Under the pieces are notes generated by a model that saw only the letters and a list, made by a program, of their open reading frames with translations, did no database searches and had not been told where the DNA came from. This document shows positions 43,084 to 52,644 of a stretch of DNA of 64,000 nucleotides, one piece after another (position 1 is the stretch's first letter; every line of letters begins with the position of its first letter). The DNA comes from Cyclobacteriaceae bacterium. Its GTDB lineage: Bacteria > Bacteroidota > Bacteroidia > Cytophagales > Cyclobacteriaceae. The stretch is from positions 19,780 to 83,779 of the forward strand of contig JAOUDZ010000013.1 in NCBI GenBank assembly GCA_029858965.1, given 5' to 3'. The position numbers and the translations under genes were made by a program.

Positions 43084-46000
43084 TTAATGTTTTTCATGCT
43101 TTTTGCGCATCATACGGTAGTACAATAGTGGCACGACCAATAATGTAAGGAACGTTGACGTTATCGTTCCACCCATAAGGGAGATTGCAAGGCCTTGAAA
43201 GATTGGATCAAACAATATGATCACAGCGCCCAGAACTACAGCCCCGGCAGTCAGTAGAATCGGGGTCGTACGCACTGCACCTGCTTCGATAATAGCTTGC
43301 TTAAGGGGAATGCCTTCCTCAAGACGAATGTTGATGAAGTCAATTAGCAAAACTGAATTTCGTACCATAACGCCGGCCAGTGCAATGAATCCAATCATAG
43401 ACGTGGCAGTAAAGTAGGCCCCCAACATCCAATGGCCAAGTACAATGCCGATGAGTGATAAAGGAATGGCAGCTAGCATTACCAATGGAACTTTGAAGTC
43501 CTGGAACCAACCTACGATGAGCATGTAAATCATTATAATGACGACCGCGAAGGCGATTCCAAGATCGCGGAATACTTCGTAGGTGATTTGCCATTCGCCA
43601 TCCCACTTCAGGGTATAATTATCTTCAAACGCGGGTTGCTGATTATACGATTCTTCCAGTGTAAATCCTTTTTTCAGGTTGATACTCTTTAGTTTCTCTG
43701 AAATTTCCATAATGGCATAAAAAGGACTCTCAAGATCACCGGCTAAATCAGCCAAGACATACACAACCCGCTTCTGATTCTTTCTGTAAATACTTTTTTC
43801 TTTGATTTCTTTTTTAATCTTAACCAGGTCACTTATAGCGATAGCATTTCCATGCTGATTAATAATGCTCAGATTTCGAATATCATCTACGCTTGTTATA
43901 TCTGCGTCACGCAATTGCAATACGATCGAAATCGGGTCGAAGGATACCGGGTTATGCAAGGTGCCTGCGGGCATATTGGACAATGCGGCCTGAATAGTAG
44001 CTACAACCTGTGCAGGTGCTATACCATTACCCATGGCTTTTTCCTTGTCGACCTCAATGCGGTATTCCGGTTGATCGGCTTCCGTCATCCAGTCGACATC
44101 CACAGCGCCCTCGGTACCTTCAATCAAAACTTTTACTTCTCGTGCTATTCGGATCTGTTCTTGGTAGTCTGGTCCGTAAATCTCCGCTACAATTGTTGAG
44201 AGTACAGGTGGTCCCGGAGGAACTTCCACCATCTTCACATTGGCATTATATTTCCTGGCAATCTTCTGTATCGCTGGGCGATATTGTTTTGCAATTTCAT
44301 GGCTTTGAGTACTACGGTCTTTTTTATCGACAAGATTCACCTGAATATCTGCTACGTTATTGCCGCTTCGTAAATCGTAATGACGCACTAAACCATTGAA
44401 ACTTATTGGCCCGGCAGTGCCAACATAGCCCTGATAGTTTCTTACAAGTTTTTGTTGTGACAAGTATTGTGAAATTTCCCGTGTTACAACGGCGGTACGT
44501 TCAAGTGTCGTTCCTTCCGGCATATCGATTACAACCTGAAATTCATTCTTGTTGTCGAACGGAAGCATTTTTACGGCCACCCACTTGGTGTAGAAAAATG
44601 AAACCGATCCTAATAGAACGATCACTGTACTCAAAATAAATGCCCAGCGCTTCCAACGTGTTTCGAGCATTGGGTTAATGAACGCTTTGTAGAGCTTGTA
44701 AATTTTGGATTGCTCTAATGCAATAGGGCCCTTGTCATCATGTCCTTCCTTCTCTCTGAGAAATACGTAACCAAGGTAGGGTGTGAGCGTAAGGGCAACG
44801 ACCAATGAAAGCATCATGGCAATCGATGCACCAATTGGCATGGGACTCATATAGGGTCCCATCATTCCGGATACGAATGCCATCGGCAAGACGGCTGCTA
44901 TTACGGTAAAGGTCGCCAGAATGGTCGGATTACCAACTTCGTTGATCGCAAAGATTGCAGCTTGCAAAAAGGGCAACCGTCTCATTTTAAAATGTCGGTG
45001 CATATTCTCTGCAATAATTATAGAGTCGTCAACAACAATACCTGTAATAAACACCAGCGCGAATAGTGTAATACGGTTGAGTGTATAGTCAAGGAAGTAG
45101 TAACTGAATAAGGTTAGTGCAAATGTTACGGGTACAGATAAGAAAACGACAAGGCCACCGCGCCATCCCATGGCCAGCATAACAAAAGCTGTAACGGCAA
45201 GAACAGCTACAAATAAGTGGAGTAAAAGTTCAGAAACTTTTTCCGAAGCGGTCTCGCCATAATTCCGGGTTTGGGTAACGTGCACGTCATCCGGAATTAA
45301 TACACTTTTCAGATGTTCAATTTTGGCAACAATGTGTTCAGAAAGTTTCATAGCATCTGCACCTTTTTTTTTGGCAATTGACAAGGTTATCGCCGGATAA
45401 ACTGATTTGTGCATTGCGGCCTGCTGTGGATCGTATTGTCCGAATCCAAAGAAAACATGTTGAATCGGTTTTTCAGGACCTTCTTCAATAGTAGCTACTT
45501 CTTTGAGGTAGACAGGCAGTCCGTTGTCTATACCTACTACGATATCCTCAAGTTCATATGCATCCTTCAGGAAATTTCCGGCGTCCACGGAAAAAGCGGT
45601 ATCTTGTCTTATGAGGTCTCCTGAATGGCTTTGCGCATTATTTCCTTGTATTTGCTTAGCAATACTGAGAAAGTCAACGTGGCGCTGTACCATTCTATCT
45701 TTGTCCAGCAAGACATTTACCTGCCGACTTCTGCCCCCCAGGATATTGATGGACGCGACATCGGGTATCTTTTTTATTTCGTTTGAGAGTGTCTGTCCTA
45801 GCTGTTTGAGTTCGTAGTCACTGTATTTTTCGCTCCACAAGGTCAAGCCCAGGACCGGCACATCATCTATTGCCCTTGTCTTTACCAATGGCATGGATAC
45901 ACCAACAGGCATCTTGTCCATATTCTTCATCAACTCATTGTAGAGTTTTACCAGAGAGCGCTCAACATCTTCGCCCACATAGAACTGAACGATGACCATG

Positions 46001-46281
46001 GCTTCGCCTTTCATCGAAGTAGAGTATACATATTCAACACCTTTAATGTTGGAGATTATTTTCTCCAGCGGCTGAGATACCCTCGCTTCTACTTCCTTCG
46101 GTGAGGCACCTGGATATCGCAGAAAGATATCTGCCATGGGGACGTTAATCTGCGGCTCTTCTTCTCGCGGAATAAGCATTGTGCTGTAACCACCAATAAG
46201 TAAAAAGGCAATCATCAGCAAAATGGTTAATTTTGATTGAATGAATGCTTTTGCAATATTTCCTGACAATCCTTCTTTCAT
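43084..46281 (-). CDS. RND-family efflux transporter, permease subunit
   Basis: The 1065-residue protein has the AcrB/MexB-type layout: an N-terminal helix (LTILLMIAFLLIGGYSTML), two large periplasmic loops, two groups of membrane helices, and FITGIVVDDSIIIAENMHR in TM4. Loop motifs include EEEPQINVPMADIFLRYPGAS and SQPLEKIISNIKGVEYVYS. The subclass (HAE1 or heavy-metal HME) is not decided by sight, although VVDDSI (two Asp in TM4) fits a proton-driven pump. It follows the adaptor and TolC genes in one operon, whose promoter carries a predicted Crp/Fnr site. The substrate is unknown. Confidence 0.94.
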   Translation of the reverse strand: MKEGLSGNIAKAFIQSKLTILLMIAFLLIGGYSTMLIPREEEPQINVPMADIFLRYPGASPKEVEARVSQPLEKIISNIKGVEYVYSTSMKGEAMVIVQFYVGEDVERSLVKLYNELMKNMDKMPVGVSMPLVKTRAIDDVPVLGLTLWSEKYSDYELKQLGQTLSNEIKKIPDVASINILGGRSRQVNVLLDKDRMVQRHVDFLSIAKQIQGNNAQSHSGDLIRQDTAFSVDAGNFLKDAYELEDIVVGIDNGLPVYLKEVATIEEGPEKPIQHVFFGFGQYDPQQAAMHKSVYPAITLSIAKKKGADAMKLSEHIVAKIEHLKSVLIPDDVHVTQTRNYGETASEKVSELLLHLFVAVLAVTAFVMLAMGWRGGLVVFLSVPVTFALTLFSYYFLDYTLNRITLFALVFITGIVVDDSIIIAENMHRHFKMRRLPFLQAAIFAINEVGNPTILATFTVIAAVLPMAFVSGMMGPYMSPMPIGASIAMMLSLVVALTLTPYLGYVFLREKEGHDDKGPIALEQSKIYKLYKAFINPMLETRWKRWAFILSTVIVLLGSVSFFYTKWVAVKMLPFDNKNEFQVVIDMPEGTTLERTAVVTREISQYLSQQKLVRNYQGYVGTAGPISFNGLVRHYDLRSGNNVADIQVNLVDKKDRSTQSHEIAKQYRPAIQKIARKYNANVKMVEVPPGPPVLSTIVAEIYGPDYQEQIRIAREVKVLIEGTEGAVDVDWMTEADQPEYRIEVDKEKAMGNGIAPAQVVATIQAALSNMPAGTLHNPVSFDPISIVLQLRDADITSVDDIRNLSIINQHGNAIAISDLVKIKKEIKEKSIYRKNQKRVVYVLADLAGDLESPFYAIMEISEKLKSINLKKGFTLEESYNQQPAFEDNYTLKWDGEWQITYEVFRDLGIAFAVVIIMIYMLIVGWFQDFKVPLVMLAAIPLSLIGIVLGHWMLGAYFTATSMIGFIALAGVMVRNSVLLIDFINIRLEEGIPLKQAIIEAGAVRTTPILLTAGAVVLGAVIILFDPIFQGLAISLMGGTITSTFLTLLVVPLLYYRMMRKKHEKH

Positions 46282-46368
46282 TTGGGAATTTGGTTAATCG
46301 TAATCTGTCAATTGCAAACCGTCGGCAGGCATAGGGCTTTCGATGCGTTTGTATTTACGCCTTCGGCC

Positions 46369-47463
46369 TTATTTTATAGTTACAGGCAATCCGTTGTATA
46401 ACTTATCTTCACTTTTGATTATGAACTTCTCATCGCTGCGTAATCCGGATAGAATTTCAATATCGTCCCCGTACGACTTTCCAAGTTTCACCCAACGCAA
46501 TAGTGCCGTATGACTTTCACCGATGGTGTAAAGTCCGGTGAGTTGATCTATGTAGACAACTGCCGAAGCGGGCACCAGTATTATACTATCTGAAGTCTTG
46601 GATGGCAGGGAAGAATCAATTGCAACATTGACAGCCATGCCGGAATATAAACCACTCTTATCAGCATTCGGGATATTTACTTTTATCTTATACTGTCCCC
46701 CGCTGAATTGTGAAGACGGACTCACTTCAGAAACGTTTCCTTTAAATTTCCTTCCCGAAGACTTAATCACGATCTCAGCGTCTGATCCTGCTTTAACATG
46801 AGCTATGTCGTCTTCAGAAATGGAAGCGCTTACCTGGTAATTTTCGGTTTGTTCCATTACAAGGATTGGCAGGCCAGGGTTAGCCATACTTCCTGCATCG
46901 ATATTCTGTTGTGTAACAACCCCTGAAAAGGGCGCTGTGAGAATAGTGTACGTCAACATGGCGTCTGCTTCTTTTTGCAGCTGCTTTGCTGCCTCGGTCT
47001 TTGACTTTGCGGAACTATAATACAACGTTGCATTTTCAAATTCTTTGGCTGAAGCACTTTGTTGTTCATATAGTTTTGCAAATCGTTCGTAATCTTTCTG
47101 GGCATCTTTCAATGCAGCCTCTGCCTCCGAGACCATTGCTTGTGCCTGTCCTTTCTTTGCGACGATATCCGCATTACTGATCGTAGCCAGAAGTGCTCCC
47201 TTTTGTACTTTGTCCCCCACCTTTACTTTGATGCTCGTTATAAGACCCATCACGCGGGTGCTTATTATGGCGGTTTGCCTCGACTCAATATTACCACTCG
47301 CATAGATTTTATTGTTGGATTGTTCTTCGGGAGAGGAGACTGTTACTTGAACAGGATTATCCTTTTTTACCGCTCCTTTATTGTTATCTCCAGAACAGGA
47401 AGCGAAAATAATAAGTGACGAAAAGAACAATGTAATAGCAGACAAGGATCTATATATTTTCAT
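46369..47463 (-). CDS. RND efflux periplasmic adaptor lipoprotein
   Basis: The 364-residue membrane-fusion protein has a lipobox (LIIFASC, Cys23), a biotinyl-lipoyl-like region (GLITSIKVKVGDKVQKGALLATI), a coiled-coil hairpin (about 100-165), and the second half of the lipoyl domain (LTAPFSGVVTQQNIDAGSM). A beta-barrel domain completes it. It links the inner-membrane RND pump to the TolC channel. The frame begins with TTG at 47472, but ATG at 47463 gives the lipoprotein signal. It overlaps nothing and follows the TolC gene by 12 bp. Confidence 0.94.
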   Translation of the reverse strand: MKIYRSLSAITLFFSSLIIFASCSGDNNKGAVKKDNPVQVTVSSPEEQSNNKIYASGNIESRQTAIISTRVMGLITSIKVKVGDKVQKGALLATISNADIVAKKGQAQAMVSEAEAALKDAQKDYERFAKLYEQQSASAKEFENATLYYSSAKSKTEAAKQLQKEADAMLTYTILTAPFSGVVTQQNIDAGSMANPGLPILVMEQTENYQVSASISEDDIAHVKAGSDAEIVIKSSGRKFKGNVSEVSPSSQFSGGQYKIKVNIPNADKSGLYSGMAVNVAIDSSLPSKTSDSIILVPASAVVYIDQLTGLYTIGESHTALLRWVKLGKSYGDDIEILSGLRSDEKFIIKSEDKLYNGLPVTIK

Positions 47464-47475
47464 AAGATTCAATTT

Positions 47476-48795
47476 TTATTTTTCGGAAGTGGATGTTAGA
47501 AATTGCAGGTACGCATAGGTTGTGTTAAACCGAAAAACGACTTCAGCCAATTTAAGTCTTTGTTGCAGTAATAATGTCTGCGATTGGAGAACATCATTTG
47601 TGGCGACCAGGCCTTGCAGATAGCGGTTTTGTAGGATGCGCAATGCTTCCGTTGCTTGATCAACGGCAATCTCATGTTGCTGTAAGGCAAACTTTGTATC
47701 CTGGATTTGTCGAAGGGTTTTGTTGAGTTCATTCTGGCTTTGCGCTTTTTGAAATCTCAGTTGCTCTGTCATCTTATTTCGCTCAATGCGCTTTTCCGCT
47801 ATTTTGCCTTGGGTAGTCATACCATTGAAAAGACTCCATGACAGCTGGGCGCCAACGAGATAAGAATTCGAACTAAAGCCAAATGCCTCTTTATCATTTA
47901 GCAAGTATTCAGCAAACGCATTGAGTTTGGGCAGATATGACAATTTGCCAGAATGGATCATCAGGTCTTGTGCCGCTATAGCTGATTGCATGGCCTGAAA
48001 ATCAGCTCGGTTTGCCGGAATTTCTGTATCCGTATTTTCCACAGGCAAAATCTGTTGAATTACGTCTACCGTATAAATAACTCCGGCTTTTCTGCCCATA
48101 AGTAAGCTGAGGTAGTCAGCCGCATTTTGCGCGTTACTTTTAGCCTCTGCCAATTGACTTTCTGTAGTTGCTACCGCTACCAGGACTGTGAGGACATCTG
48201 ATTTTTGCAGGAATCCTTTTTCGAAACGATTGTTAGTAGCTGTATAGATGGCGTCAATACTTTGAAGTGCTTCTTCCAGGACGTCCTTTGCCTGCTGTGC
48301 CAGCTGGAGCTGGGCGTACGCTTTTTGAACTTCGAAGGTAAGATGTTCTGTACTCCGTTTCGTTTTGAAGGCATAGATTTCTCTTTGCTCATTTGCGGCT
48401 TTGCGCATGTATACCATGTCCATGTTCAGAACCGGTTGTAACCACTCCGCTTTGGTCATAAAGTTTTGCGTGGCAGACGGATAATTGAGCAGGTCAGGAT
48501 TGAAATCAGATTGTGAGATCGATTGCTGCTGTAATTTAAAACCAAATGCATTCAATGGATTATTGGTGCTAACAGCGGCGTAACTTAAGTTGATCTGCGG
48601 GAGAAAAACGCTATTAGTTTGTTTGAAAGCTATGGACGCGCCTTCTTCTTCCAATCTGGCTATTACTATTTCTGTGTTGTTTTCAAGCGCGGCATCCATG
48701 GCGTCTTGTAACGATAGAGGTACAGTTTCTTGCGCTAACAAGGAGGCAGAAAAAGAGAAAGTAAACAGTATAAGCCCCGGCAATATTTTCGTCAT
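47476..48795 (-). CDS. TolC-family outer-membrane efflux protein
   Basis: The 439-residue protein has a signal peptide (ILPGLILFTFSFSASLLAQ) and the repeated helix pattern of the OEP family (SLQDAMDAALENNTEIVIAR; ALRILQNRYLQGLVATNDVL near the end). It forms the outer channel for the adaptor and RND pump encoded just downstream. The frame runs 20 residues further upstream, but ATG at 48793-48795 begins the signal peptide. The promoter region at 48812-48855 contains a TACTTTTG -7 box and a GTGAC-TTGC-GTCAC palindrome. Confidence 0.94.
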   Translation of the reverse strand: MTKILPGLILFTFSFSASLLAQETVPLSLQDAMDAALENNTEIVIARLEEEGASIAFKQTNSVFLPQINLSYAAVSTNNPLNAFGFKLQQQSISQSDFNPDLLNYPSATQNFMTKAEWLQPVLNMDMVYMRKAANEQREIYAFKTKRSTEHLTFEVQKAYAQLQLAQQAKDVLEEALQSIDAIYTATNNRFEKGFLQKSDVLTVLVAVATTESQLAEAKSNAQNAADYLSLLMGRKAGVIYTVDVIQQILPVENTDTEIPANRADFQAMQSAIAAQDLMIHSGKLSYLPKLNAFAEYLLNDKEAFGFSSNSYLVGAQLSWSLFNGMTTQGKIAEKRIERNKMTEQLRFQKAQSQNELNKTLRQIQDTKFALQQHEIAVDQATEALRILQNRYLQGLVATNDVLQSQTLLLQQRLKLAEVVFRFNTTYAYLQFLTSTSEK

Positions 48796-48811
48796 AGCGT
48801 AGAATTTTATG

Positions 48812-48855
48812 CAAAAGTATTCCGAAGCGTTGTCCTTTACTGTGACTTGCGTCAC
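48812..48855 (-). promoter_or_regulatory. Crp/Fnr-type operator and -7 box of the TolC-adaptor-RND operon
   Basis: The palindrome GTGAC-TTGC-GTCAC (48842-48855) is followed, on the minus strand, by 22 nt and then TACTTTTG (48812-48819), an exact -7 element. No TTTG is present at the -33 position. The layout matches class II activation, with the regulator centred near -41. Two further units nearby have the same arrangement. Confidence 0.7.
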
Positions 48856-49061
48856 TTTCGGTTTTATTCTACAGTTTCAACGTACCTCCTAGGCAAGCAT
48901 GGTCTTGAATTAGGCGAAATACTTGATTTTAAATTAGCGCATACGTTGTCAGTGCTACTGATAGTGAAGGAAGGGGATGTCCATGCCAATGTACTTCAGG
49001 CACTGACAAGATGAATTCTTGTTGCTTTTTGAAACCTGTATTTAACCTCTGAAATTCCTGA

Positions 49062-49700
49062 TTACTCCCGTTGAGACTTGAAAACAATGTGCCATACACC
49101 ACGCAAGTCACCTTCCTTAAAATTAACAGCCTTATCGTCAGGATAAAGTTGTTGTATCCGCGCTAGGGTGGCTTCCTTAATTTGTCCTCCAGGTGTACCA
49201 TGGCAATTCAAGCACATGGGTTGCAGGACTATTGATTTGAAGTAATGGATTTCACCTGATGATTCATGCCTGACAATTTTCGTTCCGGCCACTTCGATAG
49301 CCTTTGGCTGTCCGCTCATCTCTTCCAAAACCAATAACTCAAGGCTGTCAGGTTTATTCGCCGGGTTTCTAAAGCGTAAAGCAGTTCTACGGACGGTAAC
49401 ACTGTCGGCATATACTCCTGTAATTGAATAAGCGTTTTCGCTGCAAAATGCGATGGCCTCTTCAATGCCCTGCGAGCGAATTGCTTCAAGCAATGAATTG
49501 CGGAGCGTATCAAACGTAACGGCAATAATTCGGTTGCCCGCCTTTGCATAGACAGAATCTGGGACGGGTGCTAATAAATCTATTCGTTCGTTTCTGCGAT
49601 CGCCTTTGGTACAGCTTAGCACAGCAAAACTCAGAATCAACCCTACGGCCAACGGAAAATTGAATGAGTTTAACACCTTTTGGATGCTTTCAATCTTCAT
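49062..49700 (-). CDS. DUF3365 (Tll0287-like) c-type heme lipoprotein
   Basis: The 212-residue protein has a lipobox (FAVLSC, Cys30) and a DUF3365/Tll0287-like PAS-type domain. It contains FCSENAYSITGVYADSVTVR and, near residue 163, CLNCHG, a c-type heme attachment motif (His167). The family is thought to act in redox sensing or small-ligand binding. It overlaps the stop of the upstream DUF6132 gene by one base, so they are co-translated. Its place in the sulfur island suggests periplasmic redox monitoring, but that is inferred. Confidence 0.85.
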   Translation of the reverse strand: MKIESIQKVLNSFNFPLAVGLILSFAVLSCTKGDRRNERIDLLAPVPDSVYAKAGNRIIAVTFDTLRNSLLEAIRSQGIEEAIAFCSENAYSITGVYADSVTVRRTALRFRNPANKPDSLELLVLEEMSGQPKAIEVAGTKIVRHESSGEIHYFKSIVLQPMCLNCHGTPGGQIKEATLARIQQLYPDDKAVNFKEGDLRGVWHIVFKSQRE

Positions 49701-49906
49701 TATTTCTTATGTTGTTCTTTGGCTGTATCTCTTGAGGGAGTAAATACATTTACAACCAGTGCCCCCATTAGGCCGCCGTACAAGGCGCTGTTTAATGGAG
49801 AAGAAGTGATGGAACAAGTTCCGCTAAGGCAACCTACATAATACCAATACAGGTATCCAGCTGCTAAGCCTATCACAACTCCAATAACCCATTTCATCCA
49901 CTTCAT
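49700..49906 (-). CDS. DUF6132-like small membrane protein
   Basis: The 68-residue protein has two membrane segments, MKWMKWVIGVVIGLAAGYLY and SALYGGLMGALVVNVF, separated by a short loop with two cysteines (GCLSGTC). This is the layout of the DUF6132 family, commonly found with rhodaneses in Bacteroidota. ATG at 49904-49906 is chosen; a longer frame from 49966 has a poor N-terminus. The two loop Cys could take part in thiol or sulfur chemistry, which is speculation. Confidence 0.75.
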   Translation of the reverse strand: MKWMKWVIGVVIGLAAGYLYWYYVGCLSGTCSITSSPLNSALYGGLMGALVVNVFTPSRDTAKEQHKK

Positions 49907-49996
49907 TATGAATTCATTTATTTTCAGGCGTCTATTGAGCGTCCGGTTCAAAAGATAAAGATACATGCTGCTTCAAAAGCATCAGAGAAGCAATAA

Positions 49997-50326
49997 TTAA
50001 CACACTTCGCCATTCCAATTGATAATGCCACCTGCCAGGTTGATGACCTCATAACCCTGACTGGCCATCACTGCACAAGCCTGACCGCTCCTCGCACCGC
50101 TGCGACAATAGACAAAGTAGGTTTTGTTCCTGTCTAACTCAGAAATATTGTTCAGGAAATTGTGGTCCATAATATTGATATTGACGGCCTCGGGTAATTT
50201 TCCGCTCTGAAATTCATCGGGTGTGCGCACGTCTAATACAATTGAATTCGGATTGTTGTTGAGCTTCTCCTGGAACTCGCTGCTATAAAGATCTTCGTAG
50301 GACTTTACCGTTTTATTCAAGTTCAT
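49997..50326 (-). CDS. Single-domain rhodanese
   Basis: The 109-residue rhodanese-fold protein has VLDVRTPDEFQSGKLPEAVNI and the active-site loop CRSGARSG with Cys74. It should carry persulfide sulfur (thiosulfate/persulfide transferase). It lies 10 bp after the MBL-rhodanese fusion and 90 bp before the DUF6132 gene, all on the minus strand, and is probably transcribed from the operator-bearing promoter of the fusion gene. Confidence 0.95.
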   Translation of the reverse strand: MNLNKTVKSYEDLYSSEFQEKLNNNPNSIVLDVRTPDEFQSGKLPEAVNINIMDHNFLNNISELDRNKTYFVYCRSGARSGQACAVMASQGYEVINLAGGIINWNGEVC

Positions 50327-50336
50327 ATGTCAAATA

Positions 50337-51755
50337 TTATTTTTTGTTAAATGTTGTTGAAGATACATAGTCAATTCGTGGGACATCAGTCTTCGCAATT
50401 GCTTTAAAACCGTCGCTGACATCAATTAAATTTTCCCACCCGCGTGCTTTTAGAATTGAGGCCGCAACCATAGATCGATATCCGCTTGCACAATAGAGAT
50501 ACACTTCACCTTCTTTTGGAATTTCTGACAAATGGCTATTCAGAAAATCCAAAGGTGTATTTTCAGCGTTGTCGACATGTTCGACCTGAAATTCTGACGG
50601 CTTTCGTACATCGACGACTTGCAGTCCACCTTTCTTGAAGCGTTTGGCAAACTCTTGAGCAGAAATGGATTCTATGGAATCGATTTCTTTATCTGCCTGG
50701 AGCCAGGACTTGAAGCCATCTTTTAAGTATCCAAGGGTATGGTCAAAGCCCACTCTGGCGAGCCTCGTTACTACTTCCTCTTCTCGTCCTTTGTCGGTAA
50801 CAATCAACAACGGATGCGCCACACCTGGAATAAGTGAGCCAACCCAGGGGGCAAAGCTTCCGTCTATGCCAATATTAATAGAATTTGGAATGAATCCTTT
50901 CCTGAATGTCTGGGCATCACGCGTATCCAGAACCAGGGCGCCAGTTTCATTTGCTACTAATTCGAATTCTTCCGGTGAAAGCGCGCGCATACCTTTATCA
51001 AGTACAGTATCAATACTTTCGTAACCTTCTTTATTCATTCTCACATTCTCGGGGAAGTAGGCGGGTGGTGGTTGCAAACCCTCTGTAACTTCAGATATAA
51101 ATTCTTCGCGTGTCATATTTTCCCTTAGCGCGTAGTTTGTCTTTCGCTGGTTGCCCAACGTATCGACGGTTTCCTTGCTCATGTGCTTGCCGCATGCCGA
51201 TCCTGCGCCATGCGCGGGATAAACGATTACATCATCGGTCAACGTCATTATTTTGGTTCGCAGGGAATCAAAAAGTAAACCTGCCAATTCTTCCTGTGTC
51301 ATGTGCGCCGCTTTTTGCGCCAGGTCTGGTCGTCCCACATCACCCAGAAATAGTGTATCACCACTAAATATGGCATAGTCCTTTCCTTTTTCATCCCGGA
51401 GCAAATACGTTGTAGACTCCATAGTATGTCCTGGGGTGTGCAGAACCTTTATCGTAATGTTTCCGACTTCTAATTCTTCCCCATCCTTGGCTATGTGGGC
51501 ATCAAATTTTGGCTGAGCACTTGGTCCGTATACGATGGTGGCGCCGGTCTTTGCGGCCAGATCGAGATGTCCGGAAACGAAATCAGCATGGAAATGCGTT
51601 TCAAGAACGTACTTGATCTTCACCCCGTCGGCTTCAGCCTTCTCAAGGTAAGGTTCTACTTCGCGAAGCGGATCGATGATTACTGCTTCATTGCCTGATC
51701 GGATGTAATATGCGCCTTGAGCCAGACATCCTGTATAGATTTGTTCGACTTTCAT
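50337..51755 (-). CDS. Persulfide dioxygenase-like MBL protein fused to two rhodanese domains (CstB/ETHE1-like)
   Basis: The 472-residue protein starts with a metallo-beta-lactamase domain (1-250): ETHFHADFVSGH (His54, His56, Asp58), HTPGHTMEST, FSGDTLFLGDVGRPDLA and VYPAHGAGSACG. The residue after Asp58, usually His, is Phe59. ETHE1-type dioxygenases bind a single iron and do not need that second-site ligand, so this fits. The middle rhodanese domain (about 270-365) lacks Cys (TDKGRE), so it is inactive. The C-terminal rhodanese has Cys422 in CASGYRSM. This is the layout of staphylococcal CstB, which oxidises persulfides to sulfite and thiosulfate. A predicted Crp/Fnr operator lies 53-66 bp upstream. 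Confidence 0.92.
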   Translation of the reverse strand: MKVEQIYTGCLAQGAYYIRSGNEAVIIDPLREVEPYLEKAEADGVKIKYVLETHFHADFVSGHLDLAAKTGATIVYGPSAQPKFDAHIAKDGEELEVGNITIKVLHTPGHTMESTTYLLRDEKGKDYAIFSGDTLFLGDVGRPDLAQKAAHMTQEELAGLLFDSLRTKIMTLTDDVIVYPAHGAGSACGKHMSKETVDTLGNQRKTNYALRENMTREEFISEVTEGLQPPPAYFPENVRMNKEGYESIDTVLDKGMRALSPEEFELVANETGALVLDTRDAQTFRKGFIPNSINIGIDGSFAPWVGSLIPGVAHPLLIVTDKGREEEVVTRLARVGFDHTLGYLKDGFKSWLQADKEIDSIESISAQEFAKRFKKGGLQVVDVRKPSEFQVEHVDNAENTPLDFLNSHLSEIPKEGEVYLYCASGYRSMVAASILKARGWENLIDVSDGFKAIAKTDVPRIDYVSSTTFNKK

Positions 51756-51777
51756 TTCTGTAATTTAGTAACTGATG

Positions 51778-51821
51778 CAAATTTCGGTATTATTCACTTT
51801 ATGTTCCGTGATTTATGTCAC
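51778..51821 (-). promoter_or_regulatory. Crp/Fnr-type operator and -7 box of the MBL-rhodanese operon
   Basis: On the minus strand GTGACATAAATCAC (51808-51821) is one base from a perfect GTGAC-N4-GTCAC palindrome. After exactly 22 nt comes GAAATTTG (51778-51785), a -7-like box. The distance equals that at the TolC and TauE promoters. Confidence 0.65.
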
Positions 51822-51827
51822 GTAAAC

Positions 51828-52625
51828 TTAAATCACAACCTCTTTTATCATAATATAAACCGCCATAGTAAGGGTAAACCAGCCGAAACCTGCTCTCAGG
51901 GCTTTTCCCTTCATGAACTTAGACATGTATGCGCCCATGAATACACCGGCTATGGCGATGCCGGAAAGTAATATCATCAGGCGGAAGTTAACTTCCCGGA
52001 CTAAATCCAAATCGCCAATAAATCCAATCAGGGAATTAACAGCAATCACCACCAGGGAGGTTCCAATGGCCTTTTTCATCGGGAGGCCGGTAAACAAGAC
52101 TAATGCCGGGATAATCAAAAAACCGCCTCCGGCACCAACCAGTCCCGTTATTATTCCGACAACCAAGCCCTGGAGAACGATCATGAAAAAGTTGTGCCTC
52201 ACTAGCCTGTTTTCATCCCCTTCGCGAGACTTGTCACGGATCATCCGGATGGAAGCGATCAGCATGACCAGTGAAAAGAAGACCATGATGGCAATATTCT
52301 TGGTCAGGGAAAAATAGTCTGAAGTAATTATCGTATCAGGAATGAGGGGGAGTAAGTTATGACGGGTAAAAAAAACCGCGGCAGTAGACGGTATGGAAAA
52401 AAGGACTGCTCCTTTGAGATCCACCATCCTGTTCATGGCGCTCCGAACACCGCCAACCAATGAAGTAGTACCCACGATGAATAAAGAATAAGTTGTGGCA
52501 GCAGCCGGGGCAATGTGAAACAGGTAGACAAGCATAGGAATGGTAATGATTGACCCTCCGCCCCCAATGAGTCCAAGCGAGATGCCAATTAAACCGGATA
52601 CCAAATAACCTCCAATGTTTTCCAT
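51828..52625 (-). CDS. TauE/SafE-family sulfite (anion) exporter
   Basis: The 265-residue membrane protein has about eight helices in two repeats, with the family features LIGISLGLIGGGGSIITIPML near the start and GIITGLVGAGGGFLIIPALVL in the second half. The family exports sulfite or sulfonates. It lies just upstream of the persulfide dioxygenase-rhodanese gene, whose product would generate sulfite, as in the cst operon of Staphylococcus. Its promoter carries a perfect GTGACAATTGTCAC palindrome. Confidence 0.94.
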   Translation of the reverse strand: MENIGGYLVSGLIGISLGLIGGGGSIITIPMLVYLFHIAPAAATTYSLFIVGTTSLVGGVRSAMNRMVDLKGAVLFSIPSTAAVFFTRHNLLPLIPDTIITSDYFSLTKNIAIMVFFSLVMLIASIRMIRDKSREGDENRLVRHNFFMIVLQGLVVGIITGLVGAGGGFLIIPALVLFTGLPMKKAIGTSLVVIAVNSLIGFIGDLDLVREVNFRLMILLSGIAIAGVFMGAYMSKFMKGKALRAGFGWFTLTMAVYIMIKEVVI

Positions 52626-52644
52626 AATGCGCTTTTGTGCAGCA

